From an uncultured Eggerthella sp. (GTDB lineage: Bacteria; Actinomycetota; Coriobacteriia; Coriobacteriales; Eggerthellaceae), in NCBI GenBank assembly GCA_902464295.1, contig CABQIW010000007.1, forward strand, positions 1-56,556: a stretch of 56,556 nt of DNA, written 5' to 3'. The translations under genes were made by a program, and so were the position numbers. The notes under the pieces were generated by a model. That model made no database searches. It saw only the letters and a list, made by a program, of their open reading frames with translations, and was not told where the DNA came from. Of the stretch, positions 42,096 through 52,700 are shown piece after piece. Numbering within the stretch: the first letter of the stretch is position 1; the number at the start of each line of letters is the position of its first letter.

Positions 42096-43388
42096 ATGAA
42101 AGCAGATATAAAAGAATGGGATCCTGAAGACCCGAAGAAGTGGGACAAGCGCTTGGCTTGGACCACGGTCTGGATCTCCACCTTCTCGTTGACCTTCGGC
42201 TTTTGCGCTTGGTATCTGGTACCCTCGCTGGCACCACACCTCAACGCCGTTGGTTTTCACCTTGATGCAAGCCAGCTCTATTGGCTCGTGGCAATGGTAG
42301 GCCTCTCAGCAGGCACCCTGCGTATCGTATGGACCTTCCTACCGCCCATAATGGGCACACGCAAGCTGGTCTTCATGTCGACCATCTTGCTGCTCATCCC
42401 GCTTGGTTGCTGGATATATGCGGTAACGAACCCAGGGCTTCCTTTCGAAGTGCTGATGCTGTTCGCCTTCCTTGCTGGCATCGGCGGCGGCACCTTCTCG
42501 GGACTCATGGCATCCACCAATTACTACTTCCCGAAGTCGAAGCGCGGGTTCGCTCTCGGTGTTCAAGGCGGCTTGTCGGACTTCGGCACCTCACTCGTCC
42601 AATTCGTAACGCCGATCGTCATCACGTTTTCCGTATTCGGAATCTTAGGCTCTCCACAGCATGAGGTCGTAGCAGGGCAAGTCAAAGAGATCTGGCTGCA
42701 GAACGCTGGCTGGATATGGGTTCCGCTCGTAGTGATCCTCTCCATTCTTGCCATCGTCTTGCTGCGTTCGGTCCCGGTCACGGCGAACTTCAAGACTCAG
42801 ATGTCCATCTTCAAGAGCAAGCACACCTGGTTCATGACGCTGTTCTACTACGGAACGTTCGCCACCTTCGCAGGCTTAGGCGCGCATTTCGCGCTGATGG
42901 GCGATGGGGTCTTCAACCATATCGAAGGTGCGCCTTCGGCCATCGCCTTCGCATGGGTCGGTCCTGCTATCGGCGCTCTTTCCCGTGTAGGAGCAGGCAA
43001 GGTCTCGGACAAGATCCGCGGCGGGCGCGTGACCACGATCATGGCTGCTGCCGTTATCATCGGTCTCATCTTCCTCTGCGTCTACAAGCCCGACTCTGTT
43101 ATGGGTTGTTGGATCTGGATGATCGCGATGTGGTGGGTATTCTTCTGGACAGGATGCGGCAACGCCTCTACCACCCAACAGATGGCCGTGCTCTTCCCGC
43201 CTGTTCAGGGAGGCGCAGTAGTTGGCTGGACCTCTGCTATTGGAGCTTACGGACCGTTCACCATCGGCGTTCTGCTCGCATCCACGAGCCCACTGGTGAT
43301 GTTCGCGGTATCCGCGGTCATCTTCGCCGCCATCCTGGTTATCAACGTATTCTTCTACGACAGGAAGAATGCGCCGAACCGCTGCTAG
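42096..43388 (+). CDS. narK: Nitrate/nitrite transporter NarK (MFS, NNP family)
   Basis: From ATG 42096, with GGAAGTGAT upstream, the 430-residue protein has 12 helices. It carries the nitrate-porter signature region GGGTFSGLMASTNYYFPKSKRG followed by FALGVQGGLSDFGTSLVQ. The second signature is represented near FFWTGCGNASTTQQM. A conserved Arg in the helix near TLRIVWTF fits nitrate binding. It should import nitrate and/or export nitrite for the cytoplasmic nitrate reductase that follows 96 bases later. In-frame upstream starts (TTG 42057, ATG 42081) lack good ribosome sites. Confidence 0.9.
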   Translation: MKADIKEWDPEDPKKWDKRLAWTTVWISTFSLTFGFCAWYLVPSLAPHLNAVGFHLDASQLYWLVAMVGLSAGTLRIVWTFLPPIMGTRKLVFMSTILLLIPLGCWIYAVTNPGLPFEVLMLFAFLAGIGGGTFSGLMASTNYYFPKSKRGFALGVQGGLSDFGTSLVQFVTPIVITFSVFGILGSPQHEVVAGQVKEIWLQNAGWIWVPLVVILSILAIVLLRSVPVTANFKTQMSIFKSKHTWFMTLFYYGTFATFAGLGAHFALMGDGVFNHIEGAPSAIAFAWVGPAIGALSRVGAGKVSDKIRGGRVTTIMAAAVIIGLIFLCVYKPDSVMGCWIWMIAMWWVFFWTGCGNASTTQQMAVLFPPVQGGAVVGWTSAIGAYGPFTIGVLLASTSPLVMFAVSAVIFAAILVINVFFYDRKNAPNRC

Positions 43389-43484
43389 GAAAGGCAGTTT
43401 CAACGTCAGGGCTTCATGCCAAGAACAACATCCACGCGCTCGAGCGACATTCACCGCTCGAGCCCAAGATGAATAGGGGTTCAT

Positions 43485-46400
43485 ATGTCGAAATTCACCG
43501 AAGGTTCGCTGTTCTTCAAGAAGCGCGTTGGGAGCTACGCCGACGGTTGGGGCGAAGTCACCGACGAGAACCGCAACTGGGAAGATGCCTATCGTGATCG
43601 TTGGGCGCACGACAAGATCGTGCGCTCTACGCATGGTGTCAACTGTACAGGATCATGCAGCTGGAAGATCTACGTGAAGGACGGTATCGTCACGTGGGAG
43701 ACCCAGCAAACGGACTACCCTCCTACCCCTTGCGGCGTTCCGAATCACGAACCGCGTGGGTGCCCTCGTGGTGCAGGGTATTCGTGGTACCTCTACAGCG
43801 CAGCTCGCGTCAAGCATCCCCTTATCCGCGCTCAACTCCGCGATGCATGGCGTCGCGAGCGAGCACATCATGAGCCCCTCGAAGCCTGGAAGCGCATCGT
43901 CGAAGATCCTGAAACGCGCGAAAGCTATGTGAAAGTACGTGGCATGGGCGACCTGGTTCGCACGAGCTGGGATGAGGCGACCGAGATCATAGCGGCCGCC
44001 AACCTCTACACGATCGAGAAATACGGCCCCGACCGCATCGCAGGCTTCTCGCCTATCCCGGGTTATTCCATGGTGTCCTACGGGGCTGGCATTCGCTATC
44101 TTTCGCTCATCGGCGCAGCCGCCCTTTCGTTCTACGATTGGTACTGCGACCTTCCCCCTTCGTCCCCTCAAACTTTTGGAGAGCAAACGGACGTGCCCGA
44201 GTCTGAGGCATGGTATTACTCCAACTACATCCTCTGCTGGGGCACGAACATCTCGATGACGCGAACTCCCGATGCTCACTTCATGATCGAAGCGCGCTAC
44301 AACGGCACGAAGCTCGTCAATATCTGCCCCGATTACTGCGAGAGCACGAAAGACGCAGACTGGTGGCTGCATCCCAAACAAGGCACCGATGCTGCTCTGG
44401 CTCTCGCGATGAACTTCGTAATCTTCAAGGAATTCCACCTGGATAACCCCGATCCCTACTTCACTGATTACGTACGGAAGTTCACCGACCTTCCCATGCT
44501 GGTCTGCCTCGATAAGCGCGCGGGCAAAGATGCCTATGTGGCAGGGCGCACGCTGCGCGCGAGCGATCTTGAAGCCTACGCCAAGGCGGGCAATAGCCAG
44601 TGGAAGACGGTCGTATGGGATGAGACGAGCGATGCCCCTGCCGTACCGCAAGGCTCGATCGGCTACCGATGGGAGCAGGAAGCGAACGGCGATGAGGGCA
44701 AATGGAACACCCTCGAGATCGATGGAGAGACCGGCAAGGACGTCCATCCTCGCTTGAGCTTCATCGATTCCTCAGACGAAGTGGTTGCGCTGAACGTCCC
44801 CTATTTCGGCGATGAGAGCATCCCGCTATTCCCTGGCAACACTGACGATGGCCCCGTGCTCGAGCGCGCAGTGCCCGTGAAAAAGATCAAGACCACAGAA
44901 GGCGAAATGCTCGTCACCACGGTCTTCGATCTGTTCGGTGCTTACTTAGGTATCGACCGCGGCATCGGTGGCCAAGTAGCAAAGGGAGAGATGGACAACG
45001 TTCCGTTCACGCCTCGTTGGCAGCAAGACATAACTGGCGTACGCGCTGAAGACGTGATACGCCTTGCGCGCGAATTCGCAACGGCCGCTTCTGCCACTAA
45101 GGGCCGCGCATGCGTGCTGATGGGCGCAGGCCTTAACCAGTGGTACCAAACCGACAACGCTTATCGTGGCATCATGAACATCCTCATGCTCTGCGGAACG
45201 GTAGGTGTTCCTGGAGGCGGTTGGTGCCATTACGTCGGGCAGGAGAAGATCCGCCCCGAAGCCGGATGGGCAGAATTCTCATTCGCGCAGGACTGGGTCC
45301 CTGCCTCACGCCAGATGAACGCAACAAGCTACTTCTATGAGCATGCCGATCAGTGGCGCTATGAACGCATGCCGCTTTCCTACATGCGCTCCCCTCTTGC
45401 TGACCCGAAACGCTTCAGCGGCACGTACCTTGATTACAATCTTCAAAGCTCGAAGATGGGCTGGCTGCCAACAGCACCCGAGCTCGATGTCAATCCCATC
45501 AAGATCGCCGAAGAAGCGAAGAAGAACGGCCAAGACACGCAAGAATACCTGGTCGATGCCCTTAAGAGCGGCAAGATCCATTTCAGCCTCGAAGATCTCG
45601 ATGAGCCATTCAACTGGCCGCGCAACCTCTTCGTTTGGCGCTCGAACATCTTGGGATCTTCCGGCAAAGGCCAAGAATACTTCCTCAAGCATCTCATGGG
45701 TGCTCAAGATGGCATCGTCGGTGAAGAGCTCACTGCCGAAGAGGAAGATCTCAAACCCGAACTCGTGAAATGGAGAGAAGCGCCCGTTGGCAAGCTCGAC
45801 CTTCTGGTCAACCTTGATTTCCGCATGTCAACCACAAGCCTCTACTCCGATATCGTGCTTCCCGCGGCTACCTTCTACGAGAAGAACGACATCAACACCA
45901 CCGATATGCATAGCTTCATCCATCCCTTTGTAAAGGCTGTTTCATGCCCGTGGGAAGCAAAGAGCGACTGGGAGATCTTCGAGCTGCTCGCCAAACGCAT
46001 CTCGCAGCTCGGCGGTGCCTATCCCGAACGCTTCGGCGCCGTTAAGGATGTGCTGCTCACGCCGCTCGGTCATGATACGGCATCCGAGCTGGGACAACCG
46101 CTCGAGGTGAAGCGCTGGTACGAAGGCGAATGCGACCTGATCCCTGGCAAGACCGCTCCGCATATCGTTGAAGTGGAGCGCAATTACGCCAATATCCACG
46201 ATATGTACTGCTCAGTAGGCCCACGCCTCTCAGAGAACGGCGGCGGCAATCGTGGCATCAAATGGGGTCTCGATCAGGAGATCGAGGAACTGGCCGAATT
46301 GAACGGCACGATGAAGGAAGGCGTTGCCCAAGGTCGTCCGAAGATGGATTCCGATATCGCGGCAGCCAATATGATCATGCGCGTCTCGCCCGAGACCAAT

Positions 46401-47273
46401 GGCACTCTCGCCTACAACAGTTGGGATTTCGTCGAGAAGCAAAGCGGTGTTCCTTGCAAGCAGCTCTCTGAAGAGCATCGGGGCGATAAGCTCACCTTCT
46501 TCGACCTTCAGATCCAATCGCGCAAGACCTTCACGGCGCCCGATTGGTCTGGCACCGAAAACGACGAGATCCCCTATATCGCGTTCTGGCAGAACATCAA
46601 CCTGAACCTTCCGTGGCGAACGCTCACTGGCAGACAGCATTTCTACCAAGATCACGAATGGATGCGCGCCTTCGGCCAGGAATTCCCCCAATACCGACCG
46701 CCCGCAGACCAACGAGCATTGGCTGGCTATCAGCATGCTGCCGATAATGGCCATCCCACCATCATGCTCAACTTCACCACGGTCCACCAGAAATGGGGCA
46801 TCCATTCGACCTATTACGACAACGAACGCATGCTCTCCCTCTCGCGAGGAGGCCCCACCATCTGGCTCAACGATAAGGATGCGAAAGCTGCCGGCATCGA
46901 AGACAACGATTGGGTCGAATTCTGGAATGCCAATGGTGCGATGGTGGCGCGTGCCATCCTCACCTCGCGCATGCCCGAGGGTCTTTCGATCCTGCAGCAT
47001 GCAACCGAGAAGATCATGAACACGCCAGCTTCGAAAGTCACGGGCATTCGTGGTGGCGATCATAATTCTCCGACGCGCGTGGTGGTCAATCCAACGCACA
47101 TGATCGGCGGCTATGCGCAGCTCTCGTTCCATCTGAACTACTATGGGACCATTTGCCCGAATCGCGACGATTTCATCTGGCTCCATAAGCTCGATTCTGT
47201 TGAGTGGCTCGATGAAGAGGCTGAGACAGAAGCCGATATTCTGACCAAGCGCGTCGTCGCGAAAGACTGCTAG
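43485..47273 (+). CDS. narG: Respiratory nitrate reductase alpha subunit NarG
   Basis: The 1262-residue molybdoprotein matches E. coli NarG throughout. The FS0 cluster ligands are His50, Cys54, Cys58 (HGVNCTGSC) and Cys93 (GCPRG). The molybdenum Asp lies in DWYCDLPPSSPQT at about 222, followed by GEQTDVPES. The C-terminal cofactor-binding domain has THMIGGYAQLSFHLNYYG. It reduces nitrate to nitrite on the cytoplasmic side using electrons relayed by NarH and NarI. It keeps the non-cleaved N-terminus MSKF of cytoplasmic NarG rather than a functional Tat signal. AGGGG precedes ATG 43485; narH follows in 28 bases. Confidence 0.95.
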   Translation: MSKFTEGSLFFKKRVGSYADGWGEVTDENRNWEDAYRDRWAHDKIVRSTHGVNCTGSCSWKIYVKDGIVTWETQQTDYPPTPCGVPNHEPRGCPRGAGYSWYLYSAARVKHPLIRAQLRDAWRRERAHHEPLEAWKRIVEDPETRESYVKVRGMGDLVRTSWDEATEIIAAANLYTIEKYGPDRIAGFSPIPGYSMVSYGAGIRYLSLIGAAALSFYDWYCDLPPSSPQTFGEQTDVPESEAWYYSNYILCWGTNISMTRTPDAHFMIEARYNGTKLVNICPDYCESTKDADWWLHPKQGTDAALALAMNFVIFKEFHLDNPDPYFTDYVRKFTDLPMLVCLDKRAGKDAYVAGRTLRASDLEAYAKAGNSQWKTVVWDETSDAPAVPQGSIGYRWEQEANGDEGKWNTLEIDGETGKDVHPRLSFIDSSDEVVALNVPYFGDESIPLFPGNTDDGPVLERAVPVKKIKTTEGEMLVTTVFDLFGAYLGIDRGIGGQVAKGEMDNVPFTPRWQQDITGVRAEDVIRLAREFATAASATKGRACVLMGAGLNQWYQTDNAYRGIMNILMLCGTVGVPGGGWCHYVGQEKIRPEAGWAEFSFAQDWVPASRQMNATSYFYEHADQWRYERMPLSYMRSPLADPKRFSGTYLDYNLQSSKMGWLPTAPELDVNPIKIAEEAKKNGQDTQEYLVDALKSGKIHFSLEDLDEPFNWPRNLFVWRSNILGSSGKGQEYFLKHLMGAQDGIVGEELTAEEEDLKPELVKWREAPVGKLDLLVNLDFRMSTTSLYSDIVLPAATFYEKNDINTTDMHSFIHPFVKAVSCPWEAKSDWEIFELLAKRISQLGGAYPERFGAVKDVLLTPLGHDTASELGQPLEVKRWYEGECDLIPGKTAPHIVEVERNYANIHDMYCSVGPRLSENGGGNRGIKWGLDQEIEELAELNGTMKEGVAQGRPKMDSDIAAANMIMRVSPETNGTLAYNSWDFVEKQSGVPCKQLSEEHRGDKLTFFDLQIQSRKTFTAPDWSGTENDEIPYIAFWQNINLNLPWRTLTGRQHFYQDHEWMRAFGQEFPQYRPPADQRALAGYQHAADNGHPTIMLNFTTVHQKWGIHSTYYDNERMLSLSRGGPTIWLNDKDAKAAGIEDNDWVEFWNANGAMVARAILTSRMPEGLSILQHATEKIMNTPASKVTGIRGGDHNSPTRVVVNPTHMIGGYAQLSFHLNYYGTICPNRDDFIWLHKLDSVEWLDEEAETEADILTKRVVAKDC

Positions 47274-47301
47274 CCCGAGGCACAAGGAGGAAGACGCTAC
47301 T

Positions 47302-48900
47302 ATGAAGATACGCGCTCAAGTTACGATGGTCTTGAACCTCGATAAGTGCATCGGGTGCCATACCTGTTCGGTCACCTGCAAGAACGTGTGGACGAATCGA
47401 CCAGGCATGGAATACGTCTGGTTCAACAATGTCGAGACGAAGCCGAGCACCGGTTACCCGAAGCAATGGGAAGACCAAGACAGATGGAAGGGTGGCTGGC
47501 AGGTCAAGAACGGAAAGCTGCAGCTGAAGCGCGGGCCCCGCTCGTGGCTTCTAGCCGGCATCTTCAGCAATGGACTGCTGCCGACCATCGACGAATACTA
47601 CGAACCTTATACCTTCGATTACCAGAAGCTGCAAAAGGCGCCTCTCATGAAAACGGCGCCTACCGCCCAGCCAGCCAGCTACATAACGGGCGAGGTGATG
47701 GACAAGATCGAAGGGAGCGCTGCCTGGGAAGACGATCTGGGTGGCGTAGATGTTGAAGCGGTAGAGGACATCAACCTCAAGGGCGTCCAGCGCGAGATCT
47801 ACGCGCAATACGCGAATACGTTCATGTTCTACCTTCCGCGCCTGTGCAACCATTGCCTGAATCCCGGATGCGTCGCAAGCTGCCCATCAGGCTCCATATA
47901 CAAGCGCGAAGAGGACGGCATCGTCTTGGTCGATCAGGATAAATGCCGTGGCTGGCGCATGTGCATGACCGGTTGCCCGTACAAGAAGGTCTACTACAAC
48001 TGGTCGAGCGGAAAAGCAGAGAAATGCATCTTCTGTTATCCCCGTATCGAGAGCGGATGCCCCACGGTGTGCTCTGAATCATGCACGGGACGCATTCGCT
48101 ATGTAGGGGTCGTCCTCTACGATGCCGACAAGATAAAAGAGCTTGCGAGCACCGAGAACGACGCCGATCTCTACGAAGCGCAGCGCAGCGTTTTCCTCGA
48201 TCCATTCAACCTTGATGTTATCGAAGGAGCACGCGCTGAAGGCATATCGGATGAGTGGATCACGGCAGCGCAGAAGTCGCCCGTGCGCAAGCTCATCGAG
48301 TGGGGGCTCGCCTTCCCGATGCATCCCGAATACCGCACGCTTCCGATGGTCTGGTACGTTCCCCCCTTGTCCCCGATCGCGAACGCCATCGATGCAGGCA
48401 AGCTCTCGATGGATGGCATGTTGCCAAAAGCAGAGGACTTGAGGATCCCGATCCAGTATCTCGCCAACCTCCTTGCTGGCGGAAACACCCAGGTCGTCCA
48501 AGATGCTCTATCGCGCTTACTGCTCATGCGCTCCATCGTAAGGCACTACAGCGATTCTGCAGGGCTCGATCAGTACCTGAAGAGCGAATTGCCGCTCGAA
48601 GCTATCAAAGAAGCTCCGGAGATCGACGAGCTTCGCGCGCTCGATCTTACGCCTGAAGATGTGTGCGAGATGCATTCACTGCTTGCCATCGCGAACTACG
48701 AGGATCGCTTCGTGATACCTACCGCTAACCGCGACCACGAGGCGAGCGTTCTCAAGCAGGGCGAACAAGGCATGAACATGGGCGGCGGGCGCGATCAGCG
48801 CTATCGCGCATCGAAGATCTTCGGCGGCCCGATGGATAGGAAGATCGCACCTACGTTCAAGGATTATGAAGTAGCTGCCAAGCCAAGGAAGCAGAAGTGA
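47302..48900 (+). CDS. narH: Respiratory nitrate reductase beta subunit NarH
   Basis: The 532-residue Fe-S protein has four clusters. The first Cys set is CIGCHTCSVTCKNVW (residues 16-30), then CNHCLNPGCVASCPSG, CRGWRMCMTGCPYKK and CIFCYPRIESGCPTVC. The Trp in CRGW replaces one Cys, marking the [3Fe-4S] cluster that receives electrons from NarI, as in E. coli. It passes electrons to NarG on the inner face of the membrane. The start ATG 47302 follows AAGGAGGAAG. The stop TGA overlaps the narI start. The size is slightly larger than E. coli NarH (512). Confidence 0.95.
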   Translation: MKIRAQVTMVLNLDKCIGCHTCSVTCKNVWTNRPGMEYVWFNNVETKPSTGYPKQWEDQDRWKGGWQVKNGKLQLKRGPRSWLLAGIFSNGLLPTIDEYYEPYTFDYQKLQKAPLMKTAPTAQPASYITGEVMDKIEGSAAWEDDLGGVDVEAVEDINLKGVQREIYAQYANTFMFYLPRLCNHCLNPGCVASCPSGSIYKREEDGIVLVDQDKCRGWRMCMTGCPYKKVYYNWSSGKAEKCIFCYPRIESGCPTVCSESCTGRIRYVGVVLYDADKIKELASTENDADLYEAQRSVFLDPFNLDVIEGARAEGISDEWITAAQKSPVRKLIEWGLAFPMHPEYRTLPMVWYVPPLSPIANAIDAGKLSMDGMLPKAEDLRIPIQYLANLLAGGNTQVVQDALSRLLLMRSIVRHYSDSAGLDQYLKSELPLEAIKEAPEIDELRALDLTPEDVCEMHSLLAIANYEDRFVIPTANRDHEASVLKQGEQGMNMGGGRDQRYRASKIFGGPMDRKIAPTFKDYEVAAKPRKQK

Positions 48901-49676
48901 TGACTATGGATACGGATCTTACACACCTTCTCTATTTCATTGTTTATCAGGTATTTCCCTATGTGGTCATCACGGTTTGGCTGGTGGGAAGCTTCATCCG
49001 CTTCCTTACGCACCCCTACACGGTGAAGAGCCAGAGCTCGGAGCTTCTGGGCGGCAAGAAAGAGATCAACTGGGGCGCGCGATTCTTCCACGTCGGCGTT
49101 ATCGGACTGCTCTTCGGACACCTATTCGGGCTGTTCGTGCCCAAGCAATTCCTTCTGGATATTGGCATCACGCCGCAAATGACCCAGGTGCTCGAGATCA
49201 TCGCAGGCGGTGCCTGCGCTGTGCTCTGCCTGGTCGGCATCACGCTGATGATCCACCGACGCATCACCAACCCGCGCATTCGCAAGACCTCGCGTCCGAG
49301 CGATTGGCTCGTTTTGGTGGTGGTCGGTGCAGTGCTCATCATGGGCGCAACGAGCGTGGTCAACGCAGCGCTCTACGATAAATCAGGCGAAGGCCTCTTG
49401 GATTTCGTGAACTGGGCCATCGCCTTGGTCACGCTTCAGCCTGATGCTTACACGCATCTGATCGATGCAGCCACCCCGCAGAAGATCCATATCTTCATCG
49501 GGCTTTGCGTCTTCCTCATCGTTCCTTTCACCAGGCTGATACACATCTGGAGCGGATATGCATCGCCGATCTATCTCATGAGGAACATGCAGAAGATGCG
49601 CATGAACGGCGCCCCCATGGGAAGCGATCGACCCGTCGATCGCCCGGTGCGCGCTGGAGAACGAGAACTGGAATGA
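48900..49676 (+). CDS. narI: Respiratory nitrate reductase gamma subunit NarI
   Basis: The 258-residue, five-helix cytochrome b subunit keeps all four heme ligands. His64 and His74 (RFFHVGVIGLLFGHLF) are spaced ten apart, and His197 and His215 (KIHIFIGL, RLIHIWSGY) are spaced 18 apart, exactly the E. coli spacings. It oxidises quinol near the outside and delivers electrons to NarH, generating proton motive force. It overlaps narH by one base at TGATG; a GTG at 48897 would add one residue. narJ does not intervene between narH and narI as it does in most operons. Confidence 0.93.
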   Translation: MTMDTDLTHLLYFIVYQVFPYVVITVWLVGSFIRFLTHPYTVKSQSSELLGGKKEINWGARFFHVGVIGLLFGHLFGLFVPKQFLLDIGITPQMTQVLEIIAGGACAVLCLVGITLMIHRRITNPRIRKTSRPSDWLVLVVVGAVLIMGATSVVNAALYDKSGEGLLDFVNWAIALVTLQPDAYTHLIDAATPQKIHIFIGLCVFLIVPFTRLIHIWSGYASPIYLMRNMQKMRMNGAPMGSDRPVDRPVRAGERELE

Positions 49677-49717
49677 TCCCGCAAGAATCGCTTCGGTGAT
49701 CTTCCTGCGGCTTTGCT

Positions 49718-49754
49718 GGTGGACTGCTTAGCATGAACACCCAAGCAGTCCACC
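49718..49754 (+). terminator. Perfect hairpin between narI and fdhA
   Basis: GGTGGACTGCTT (49718-49729) and AAGCAGTCCACC (49743-49754) form a perfect 12-base stem with a 13-base loop. A second hairpin (CCGCAAGAA / TTCCTGCGG) precedes it in 49679-49710. No U tract follows and the next gene begins 26 bases later, so partial termination or mRNA processing is likely. Confidence 0.6.
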
Positions 49755-49779
49755 GTTGAGGGAAGGAAAGGACTTGACC

Positions 49780-52700
49780 ATGGCTCACGTGAATGACGTT
49801 CTGAGCGATCGTACGGTTCATAAGTGCACGCGGTTGCGCGAAGCGAAACGCGGCACTACCGTATGCCAATTCTGCGCAGTAGGCTGTTCGCAGCTGGCCT
49901 TCTATAAGGATAAAGAGCTCATCGAAGTTGAAGGCGATCCGCGCTCCCCCATCAATGCGGGGCGTCAATGTCCTAAGGGCATGTCGACGTTCATGCTGAA
50001 CCGCAATCCCTATCGAGAGACGCGCGCGCTCTACCGCGCACCAGGTGCGAGCGAATGGGAGGAGAAGAGCATCGATTGGATGCTCGATACCATAGCCGAT
50101 CGCATCTGGGAGACCCGCAACAAGGGGTTCGTCGAAAAGGACGAGAACGGCCTCACGATAAACGCGGCGACGAACATCGGATTCATCGGCGGATCGGCTC
50201 TCGATAATGAAGAGTGCTACCTCATCCGAAAGCTCTTCACGGGAGGTCTGGGCATCTTGCCCACCGAGAACTCCGCACGATATTGCCATTCCACCACCGT
50301 CGCAGCGCTTTCGCCAACCTTCGGATTCGGTGCCTGCACCAATCCCCCACGCGACCTTATCAATAGCGACTGCATCCTGATCATGGGATCGAACATGGGA
50401 GAGGCTCATCCCGTGGCGTTCCATTGGCCGATGGAAGCGAAACGAAAAGGCGCGATCACCATCCATGTCGATCCTCGTTTCACGCGTACCTCTGCGGCAT
50501 GCGACCACTACGTTCATACGCGTCCTGGCGCGGATATCGCATTCATCGGCGGCCTCATCAATTACGTCCTCGAGCATGATTATTGGTTCAAGGAGTACGT
50601 GATCAACTATACGAATGCCGCTACGCTCATCGATCCCGGTTTTGAATTCGATGATGTGCGCGGTTTCTTCAATGGATGGGATCCTGAGACCAATTCGTAT
50701 TCCCAGGCAGGAACCACGTGGGATTATCAATACGAGATGAACGCCGATGGTAGCTATGGGCAGCCCAAGCAAGACCCCACGCTCCAAGATCCTCATTGCG
50801 TATTTCAGCTGATCAAGAAGCAGTTCAGCTACTATACACCTGAGGTGGTGGCTGATATCTGCGGGTGCCGCCCAGCAGACATCGTGAAGGTCGGCGAACT
50901 CATCGGCATGAACTCCGGGCGCGATCGCACCACGGCTTTCTGCTATGCGACCGGCTTCACGCAGCATTCCAGCGGTTCACAGATCATCCGCACTGCCGCT
51001 ATCTTACAGCTCCTGCTCGGCAACATCGGTCGCCCCGGTGGCGGCATCCTAGCGCTCCGCGGGCATTCCAACGTGCAAGGCGCTACCGATGTTCCCACGC
51101 TATTCAACGTCTTGCCGAACTACATTCCCCAACCAGAAGCACATCCTGGCAACGCCACCTTGGCCGATTATCTCGCTAATGGCCACGGTTTCAGCGGCGC
51201 GCTCGACAAGACGAGCGAAGGCATGTGGAAGCTGGAGACCGAACGTGGTTCGTGGGCATCGCTGCCGAACTACATGGTTAGTTTGCTCAAAGCCTACTAT
51301 GGCGAGAACGCCACTGAAGATAACGAATATGGCTATCAATGGCTCCCGAAGCTCAGCGACAACGAATCGCTCACCGTCTCCATGGAAAAAGCCCTTCGTG
51401 GCGGCATGGATGGCATGGTGGTGATCGGCCAGAACATCGCTGTGACCAACCCCAACACGGGCTGGAGCCGCGATGCGATGCGCAACCTCGAATGGCTCGT
51501 GGTGATGGATCTCTTCGAGAATGAGAGCGCTTCGGTCTGGTATGCCGACCCCAAAGGGCCCTCGCCCGATGAATGCCAAACCGAGGTCTTCTACTTGCCA
51601 GTCTGCACCTGCTTGGAAAAAGAGGGTTCCGTCACGAACACCGAACGTGTACTGCAATGGCACGAGCGCATTCAGGAAGCCCCTGGAGCAGCTCATGCGG
51701 ATTCGTGGTACATCTACCAACTGGGCAAGAGACTGCAAGCAAAAGCGAATGCAACGACCGATGAACGCGATGCGGGCATGCGCGCGCTCTATTGGGATTA
51801 CGATGCGAACGGTCCTACCAGAAGCGAGCGAGAATTCGAGCTCACCCCTATCGAAGGCGACTTGGATATGATGAAGGTCGTCAGAGAGATGAACGGATTC
51901 AACATCGATGACGGCTCGGTCTGCCAAGGGTCCGGCACACTCAAAGACGATGGCTCGACGGTATGCGGATGCCGCCTGCTCTCAGGTATCCTCGGCCCCG
52001 AAGGTGAGAACTTGATGAATCGCACGGAGACAGGAGATGTCCATAACGGATCGATCTTCTCGGACTATCGCGTGAGCTGGCCCGAGAACTCTCGTATCCT
52101 CTACAACCGTTGCTCTGCCGATCCAGAGGGCAAGCCTTGGTCAGAGCGCAAGAAGCTCATCTGGTGGGATGAGCAGCTCGAACAATGGGTAGGGTACGAC
52201 AAGCCGCAGTGCAACGCGAAGAAGCCGCCAACCTACCAACCAGAACCAGGCGCAACAGGCGATGCGGCGCTTGCAGGCGATTGCCCCTTCGGCGCCCATT
52301 CGGACGGCAAGGCATGGCTCTTCGTGCCCTACAGCATCAAAGAAGGCCCTATGCCGGTCTACTACGAAACCACCGAATCGCCCTATGAGAACAAACTTTG
52401 GGAACAGACGCGCGATCCTGGATTGGTCATCGTCGACGATGTTGAGAACCCCATCGCACCTGTGGGCGAGCATGATTATCCCACGATCATGACCACCTAT
52501 CATGTGACCGAACACTGGCTCTCCGGTGCGCAAACGCGCACGATGCCGTGGCTCGTCGGGTTGCAGCCAGAACGCTTCCTGGAGCTCTCTCCTGAGCAAG
52601 CAGCGAGCATCGGCGTGGAAACAGGGGATTATGTCACCGTCGAAAGCGAACGCGCTAAGCTGCAGATCCGCGCCCTCGTAACGCCCCGCTTGCGCATCGG

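Noticed and set aside
46230..47285. Long open frame antisense to narG (351 codons)
   Set aside because: It lies wholly within or opposite a clear narG coding region, has no family match or ribosome site, and results from codon bias on the other strand.
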